Below the pieces are notes generated by a model that saw nothing but the letters and a program-made list of their open reading frames with translations, was not told where the DNA came from and did no database searches. 64,000 nucleotides of DNA from DASUAS01 sp963819475. Its GTDB lineage: Bacteria; Actinomycetota; Acidimicrobiia; IMCC26256; DASPTH01. Positions 59,826 to 64,000 of this stretch are shown in pieces (positions within the stretch are counted from its first letter, which is position 1; every line of letters begins with the position of its first letter). A program made the translations under genes and the position numbers. The DNA is taken from the NCBI GenBank assembly GCA_963819475.1, contig CAWFWE010000002.1, positions 744,001 through 808,000 of the forward strand, given 5' to 3'.

Positions 59826-60170
59826 TCAGTCGGGAACCATGCACTCGGGAACCATGCAGTCGGGAACCATGCAGTCGAAGTAATCGGTGAGGTTGGCGAT
59901 CTCGAGAAAGCGCAACTGTCTGGGCTGTACGCCGAACAGGATGAATCTTCCGCCATCCTCGCGAATGCGCTGCTGCGCGACGATGAGCGAGCTAAGCGCG
60001 GAGACGTCCATGAACGTCACCCGAGAGCAGTCCGCGACCACGGTGTCGCCGGAGTATGCGACCAGGGAGTCACGCACTTCGGCTGCGTTGCTCAGATCGA
60101 TCTCGCCGCCGAGGCGGACGACTACGTCGAGCCCCTCCTGGTCGATCCTGAGTACTGCGTCGTTGTCCAA
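59826..60170 (-). CDS. STAS-domain protein (anti-anti-sigma-like) with a triplicated CMVP tail
   Basis: About 114 residues. TTG 60168-60170 is preceded by AGGAGGGG 4 nt upstream. It has the STAS core LRIDQEGLDVVVRLGGEIDLSNAAEVRDSL and the phospho-acceptor region FMDVSALSSLI, with Ser in the DxS position. The C-terminus is DYFDCMVPDCMVPECMVPD, three copies of CMVP(D/E) made from a 15-bp tandem repeat. Such a tail is not part of ordinary SpoIIAA/RsbV proteins. No anti-sigma kinase gene is adjacent. Confidence 0.8.
   Translation of the reverse strand: MDNDAVLRIDQEGLDVVVRLGGEIDLSNAAEVRDSLVAYSGDTVVADCSRVTFMDVSALSSLIVAQQRIREDGGRFILFGVQPRQLRFLEIANLTDYFDCMVPDCMVPECMVPD
59830..59876. repeat. 15-bp tandem repeat in the STAS gene tail
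   Basis: Three units of about TCGGGAACCATGCAG lie head to tail (one has CAC for CAG). In frame they encode CMVPD/E units at the protein C-terminus. Confidence 0.85.
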
Positions 60171-60489
60171 AGCCCCTCCTGGTGTCCCACGCCAGCAAAC
60201 GCCTGAACCCGAATTTCTGCCCTCCCAGCATCGAGAATCGCAACGACAAGTCCACGGGCGAGACCGGCTTTTCACAACTTGTTCGCAACTGGCCGGTATC
60301 AGCAGGAGCGAACTGGGCTCTTCGCACTGAAGGGACGATGCGTGCAAGCGCCCGACGCGCTTACGGGACGCCCCCAGCGGCGCGTCGGGCGCCTGCACGG
60401 ATTGCCCCGAGTTCGCGTCACTAGCTGCTCCATCAGGCAGATCTGGCGCGCCCAGCACTGGCGGTGCTGCAGCGGTCCCGATGCCTCAG
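60171..60489. other. 319-bp intergenic stretch
   Basis: No gene is supported. It contains a repeat-like copy at 60391-60448. Confidence 0.5.
60391..60448. repeat. Dispersed repeat copy, about 58 bp
   Basis: The left end GCCTGCACGGATTGCCCCG and right end ATCAGGCAGATCTGGCG resemble the family ends. The centre is diverged. Confidence 0.45.
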
Positions 60490-61422
60490 TCAGGCCATGG
60501 GGTCGATCCCGCTGGCATTGCGGCCGAGATGCGCCCACGCGGCGAGGTCTGGTGATACAAGTTCTTTGACCCGCTCGTCATAGCGCTCGTGATCTGCCTC
60601 GGTGCCTCGGTCGGCCCATTCGCCCGACCCACCGCTTCGGAAGAACGCCGCCGGATCGTGGTAAATGGACGCTTCCGGGGCGACGTAGGCGGCGCGGCTA
60701 CGCATCCGTTCGAGACCTGCTTCCGGTGCCAGCACGGCGATTCGTTCGCGGGTAAACGCGAGACCGAGTCGATCAGCCAGCCGTCCCATTTCCTCGATGA
60801 GGTCGTACTGGTAGTCGGCGTAGTGAAACATGGCGACGTTGGCCTCAGGTCGCAACTCCCAGGCAGTGTCCAGGTGATGTAAGACACTCTGCAGCGTCGG
60901 CACCAACATGCCCGAGCCATCGTTGGCGATGAACATGCGGAAATTGTCGGTCGGGTCCGGCTCCGGTCTCACCGATGGCGTCATCAACTCCCGCTCCGCC
61001 ACGCGACCCTGGACAGCAAAGGACGCTGCCATCTTCGCGGAGTCGAAGTTCGCCAAATGATGCTCAAACGACACCATGGCGTCACGAGGGTCGCGGCCCA
61101 CCACCACATACGTGACCTCGTCCCGCACCGGAAGGCCATCCAGAGGCGTATGTGTCTTGATGAAGCGTCGGTGCTGTTGGGCGGCGAGCTGAGCGAAGAC
61201 ATCCGTCTCGGTACGGATCCGCAAATCCAGCCAAGGCGACAACTCGTCGATCGAGCCGGGAAGCTCAGGCTCGTCGAACAACAACAAGCCACACAGCATC
61301 TGCGTCCACGCCGTGCCGCATTTCGGCGGCGTGCTAATTACGACGTCCCCGGCACGGAACTCAAACCGACTCCAACGAGTCGTGTCCTGCATCCCAAAGC
61401 TGTAATCAACCAACTCGTCCAC
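60490..61422 (-). CDS. PAPS-dependent sulfotransferase
   Basis: A 310-residue sulfotransferase. GTG 61420-61422 (VDELVDYSFGMQDTTRW). The 5'-phosphosulfate loop is VISTPPKCGTAWTQML, with Lys and the Thr, and the 3'-phosphate motif is VVGRDPRDAMVS. It transfers sulfate from PAPS to a hydroxyl of a small molecule, steroid or lipid. It lies in the same strand block as the acyl-CoA ligase. Confidence 0.9.
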   Translation of the reverse strand: MDELVDYSFGMQDTTRWSRFEFRAGDVVISTPPKCGTAWTQMLCGLLLFDEPELPGSIDELSPWLDLRIRTETDVFAQLAAQQHRRFIKTHTPLDGLPVRDEVTYVVVGRDPRDAMVSFEHHLANFDSAKMAASFAVQGRVAERELMTPSVRPEPDPTDNFRMFIANDGSGMLVPTLQSVLHHLDTAWELRPEANVAMFHYADYQYDLIEEMGRLADRLGLAFTRERIAVLAPEAGLERMRSRAAYVAPEASIYHDPAAFFRSGGSGEWADRGTEADHERYDERVKELVSPDLAAWAHLGRNASGIDPMA

Positions 61423-61446
61423 GGCCCCCCCACCTCTACCGAGCGC

Positions 61447-61635
61447 GCGCACATATTGCCCGCTCTGCGCTCGTTCTGCGACGACCGATGCCGCACAGAT
61501 CCGCGGCGGGCAAGCGCGGCGGCTCGCGGGTACGCGGATGTGCCGTTCTGCGCTACCTCTCAGCGGCGGGCCGGTGAACGTTCGGTGCGTCGTTATGTGC
61601 GCGGACCGGGCGCGCGAGATCAGCAGACCTGGGCG
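61447..61635. repeat. Dispersed repeat copy, long form, 189 bp
   Basis: Begins GCGCACATATTGCCCG and ends with GATCAGCAGACCTGGGCG. It contains core A (61571-61621, shared with 36182-36235 reversed and 63289) and core B (61493-61550, shared with 63797-63856). It is the fullest copy in the window. Confidence 0.65.
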
Positions 61636-61645
61636 GGTGTTCGAG

Positions 61646-63136
61646 CTACCGAGGTAGTCGCTCGTCGCGGAGTGCGCTACGGCGGACCTTGCCGCCGTCA
61701 TCGCGTACCGGCTGATCGACGTATTCGTGGGTTTGTGGGATCTTGTAGCGCACAAGGCGGTCGGTGAGATGCGCATCGAGTTCGTCGTCGCGCAATGACT
61801 GTGTTGTCTGGACGATCGCGTGGATCCGATTGCCGAGGTCTTCGTCTGGCAGACCGATGACCGCGGCGCTGAGCACTGAGGGGTGCTCCATGAGCGCGTT
61901 CTCGACTTCGGCGGGGTAGACGTTGGCGCCACCGATCAGGATCATGTCGGCGCGTCGGTCGGCGAGATATGCGTACCCGTCCTGGTCGATCGATCCCATG
62001 TCGCCGAGGCTTTCCCAGTGTCCGGGAAGCGAGCGGGGTTGGGAGCCGATGTAGTGATAGCCCTGCGTTCCTTGGGCGTCGCGACGCATGTAGATCTCGC
62101 CGAACTCACCTGGCTGCAGGTCGGCTCCGGTGTCGGGATCAACGACTTTCATCTCGCCGAAGATGCACCGTCCGACCGACCCGGGATGGTCGAGCCACTC
62201 GGTGCCGGTGATCATGGTGCCGGCTTGGAACTCGGCACCGCCGTAGAGCTCGAAGATGCGCTCTGGGCCCAGCCAGTCGATCCAGTTGGCTTTGAGCCAC
62301 GGTGGGCACGGGGCACCCAAATGCCAGAGCGTTTCGAGGCTCGAAAGGTCATAGCGATTCCGGAGTTCGTCGTCGAGTCGCCAGATACGCAACATCATCG
62401 TCGGCACCAGGAACAGCAGCGTGGCCCGATACTCCTCGACCGCCCGCAGGGTGGCCTCGGGATCGAAGCGGGGCAGCATCACGATGTGATTTCCCCAGAA
62501 GAGCCCGGTCGTGGACAGCGCAAACGGAACCGAGTGGTACAGCGGCCCGACGACCACATGACACCCGTCGGGGGTCACCCGATAGATGCCAGCACGGGCA
62601 GGATCGACAATGCCGGGGTCATGGCGCACGATCAGTTTCGGACGACCGGTCGAACCGCCCGAGGTCATCGCGCGCATCGCGGGACTCACCCGATCAGGCA
62701 AGCTGCGATCGGCGATCGTGGGATCAGGCTCCCAGTCGGGCGGCAACACCCGACGATTCGGATGCGCGCGGGAATCGGCACCGACGACGAGTCGCGAGTC
62801 GGCCAACTCGACGATCGCCTGGCGCTCACGATCAGGCAACCGCGAGCTCAATGGCTGCGGCACCGCTCCCAACTTCCATGTCGCCACCGCGGCCTCGAAG
62901 AACGCGATCGAGTTCGGAAGCCCGATCGTTACGTAATCACCTTCACCGACGCCGTACTCAGCCCACGCGCGCGCAATCCGATTCGTTCGCCGATCCAACT
63001 CCGATCGCGTGACGGTCCGCACACTGCCGGCGGAATCCCACTCGGTCACCGCGGGCCGATCCGGCTCCGACTGCGCCAGCGTCGTGATCGCCCTCCCAAC
63101 CGACAACAACTGCACAATGGTGAAACCTAACCTCAT
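61646..63136 (-). CDS. AMP-dependent acyl-CoA ligase
   Basis: A 496-residue ANL ligase starting at ATG 63134-63136 (MRLGFTIVQLLSVGRAITTLAQSEPDRP). The phosphate loop is MTSGGSTGRPKLIV, the adenine motif LYGGAEFQAG (in place of YGxTE), SLGDMGSIDQDGYAYLADRRADMILIGGANVYPAEVE the hinge, and RDDGGKVRRSAL the catalytic Lys end. It is like the enzyme at 9645. It probably activates a carboxylic acid for CoA-dependent degradation. Confidence 0.9.
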   Translation of the reverse strand: MRLGFTIVQLLSVGRAITTLAQSEPDRPAVTEWDSAGSVRTVTRSELDRRTNRIARAWAEYGVGEGDYVTIGLPNSIAFFEAAVATWKLGAVPQPLSSRLPDRERQAIVELADSRLVVGADSRAHPNRRVLPPDWEPDPTIADRSLPDRVSPAMRAMTSGGSTGRPKLIVRHDPGIVDPARAGIYRVTPDGCHVVVGPLYHSVPFALSTTGLFWGNHIVMLPRFDPEATLRAVEEYRATLLFLVPTMMLRIWRLDDELRNRYDLSSLETLWHLGAPCPPWLKANWIDWLGPERIFELYGGAEFQAGTMITGTEWLDHPGSVGRCIFGEMKVVDPDTGADLQPGEFGEIYMRRDAQGTQGYHYIGSQPRSLPGHWESLGDMGSIDQDGYAYLADRRADMILIGGANVYPAEVENALMEHPSVLSAAVIGLPDEDLGNRIHAIVQTTQSLRDDELDAHLTDRLVRYKIPQTHEYVDQPVRDDGGKVRRSALRDERLPR

Positions 63137-63173
63137 CGCGCACTGGCCACGCGTAGCAAACTCGGCCCGAGAA

Positions 63174-63351
63174 GCGCACCGATTGCCCGGTGGCGTGCAC
63201 GACGCCCGCGAGCGGGCCACACAAATCACCGCGTGTCCGAGCATCGGCTGGAGGCACACGGAAGTTCTGCGCTCTCGGTGACCGCGATCCGTTGAACGTT
63301 GGGAGCGTCGTTATGTACGCGTACCGGGTGCGCGAGATCGGCAGATCGGCG
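63174..63351. repeat. Dispersed repeat copy, 178 bp
   Basis: Begins GCGCACCGATTGCCCG and ends GATCGGCAGATCGGCG. Core A is present (63289-63339) and is about 85% identical to the 61571 copy. Confidence 0.6.
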
Positions 63352-63422
63352 CTTCTCGCCGTGTGCCTCGATGTAGTCGGCGAGTTGACCGGCAGCAGGC
63401 TTTCGCCGCCACCACCATCCGC

Positions 63423-63734
63423 TCAACGCATCGACGCGCAATGACGGCCGAGCGCAGCGCCGCCGTCCTCGACCGTGCCCTCTCGATACCGCTCGTCCGC
63501 AGCATCGACACGTAGCTGCAAATCGGCAGCGAGGGCAGGTGAGGCCCAGTGGAGCAACCGTTCCAGACCGTCGCGACCGGTCAGGTCATTCGTGAAGTCG
63601 TCGACGGTCAGCGGATGATCGTTGACCTCGGCGGCGAGCCGTTCCCGGTCTTCCAGCAGCCGAATCGCGGTGACGTGCCGTGCCCAACCGTCGTCGTGCA
63701 ACCGCTTCGTTAGGTCGTGCAAACTCTGGCTCAT
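63423..63734 (-). CDS. Small hypothetical protein
   Basis: A 103-residue protein (start at ATG 63732-63734, MSQSLHDLTKRLHDDGWARHV). The body is helical and acidic (RLLEDRERLAAEVNDHPLTVDDFTNDLTGRDGLERLLHWASPALAADLQLRVDAADERYREG). No recognised family; a regular helical pattern suggests it is real. It shares no obvious operon. Confidence 0.5.
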   Translation of the reverse strand: MSQSLHDLTKRLHDDGWARHVTAIRLLEDRERLAAEVNDHPLTVDDFTNDLTGRDGLERLLHWASPALAADLQLRVDAADERYREGTVEDGGAALGRHCASMR

Positions 63735-63751
63735 GAGCGTCAACGGTCACC

Positions 63752-63863
63752 GCGCCAGATTGCCCGGTAGGGGCGCGTAGTGCCAGAGTCAACAGTGCAC
63801 AGATCAACGGCCGGCAAGCGCGCCGGTTCGCGGCCACACGGATCACTGCCGATCTGTCGCGGC
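63752..63863. repeat. Dispersed repeat copy, about 112 bp
   Basis: The left end GCGCCAGATTGCCCG is clear. Core B (63797-63856) is about 80% identical to 61493-61550. The right end (GATCTGTCGCGGCG) is diverged. Confidence 0.5.
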
Positions 63864-64000
63864 GAGTGAGCCGTCAACTACACGATCTTGGGCGCGCGTT
63901 CTGGCGCGTCCCTGACCGGCACTTGAGGGACAGGGCAATCGGCTCGCGGAGGTGGGGTCACTCGTTGCGGAGGATGGTCGCGGGTCTGGTCCGGCTGGCG
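63864..64000. other. Right edge of window
   Basis: No gene or repeat is recognised in the last 137 bases. Confidence 0.4.

Noticed and set aside
59830..59876. CRISPR-like or minisatellite array
   Set aside because: Only three 15-bp units, in frame at the end of the STAS gene.

Overview
The window is high-GC DNA with tightly packed genes, frequent GTG and TTG starts, ATGA/TGATG start-stop overlaps and a gene content dominated by acyl-CoA, P450 and TetR functions. This fits an Actinomycetota genome, perhaps an Acidimicrobiia or mycobacteria-like lineage. That placement is inferred from gene content, not from a marker gene. Almost everything is catabolic: CoA transferases, AMP-forming acyl-CoA ligases (five), enoyl-CoA hydratases, an Ltp2-like thiolase/DUF35 pair, three related amidohydrolases, four cytochromes P450, several NTF2/SnoaL-fold and VOC proteins, and local TetR regulators. 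It reads as a lipid, steroid-like or xenobiotic acid degradation region.

Layout. 0-24 kb: ordered CoA-dependent catabolic genes with two clear regulatory palindromes, then a secreted Pro/Thr-repeat protein, an RHH protein, a channel-like membrane protein, a PilZ protein and another round of amidohydrolase, hydratase and ligase genes. 24-32 kb: a co-directional minus-strand run (molybdopterin oxidoreductase, AttH/CrtC-like protein, P450 with a frameshift, APH-like kinase, 5'-truncated ECF sigma factor, membrane-anchored double beta-propeller). 32-36 kb: small stand-alone genes (metallopeptidase-like, DHFR-like, SRPBCC, EthD) in unusually open intergenic DNA. 36.4-38.0 kb: a complete insertion sequence with inverted ends and flanking TAGCTA. 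38-42.6 kb: a decaying hydantoinase/oxoprolinase-type operon (hyuA with three frameshifts, hyuB with one) behind an SDR remnant. 42.9-44.8 kb: EthD-like protein, luciferase-family remnant, zinc alcohol dehydrogenase and tautomerase.

45.3-57.3 kb is bounded by two direct 44-bp copies of the 3' half of a tRNA-Val gene, as left by integration into a tRNA. The 12 kb between them carries a self-contained catabolic set: cupins, SDR, P450 with ferredoxin, PEP mutase/isocitrate lyase-family protein, three hydrolase-type enzymes, a two-domain CMD protein, an amidohydrolase and two TetR regulators, one beside a perfect 25-bp palindrome. No integrase is visible. 57.6-64 kb: a toxin-antitoxin-like pair with its own inverted repeat, two SnoaL-fold proteins, a STAS protein with a triplicated CMVP(D/E) tail, a sulfotransferase and an acyl-CoA ligase.

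The intergenic DNA from about 33 kb to the right end contains a family of short dispersed repeats with imperfect inverted ends and shared internal cores (MITE- or REP-like). I did not find them in the left half. With the insertion sequence, tRNA fragments and many broken genes, the right half looks like a plastic, repeatedly rearranged region. Some single-base frameshifts could also be sequencing errors.
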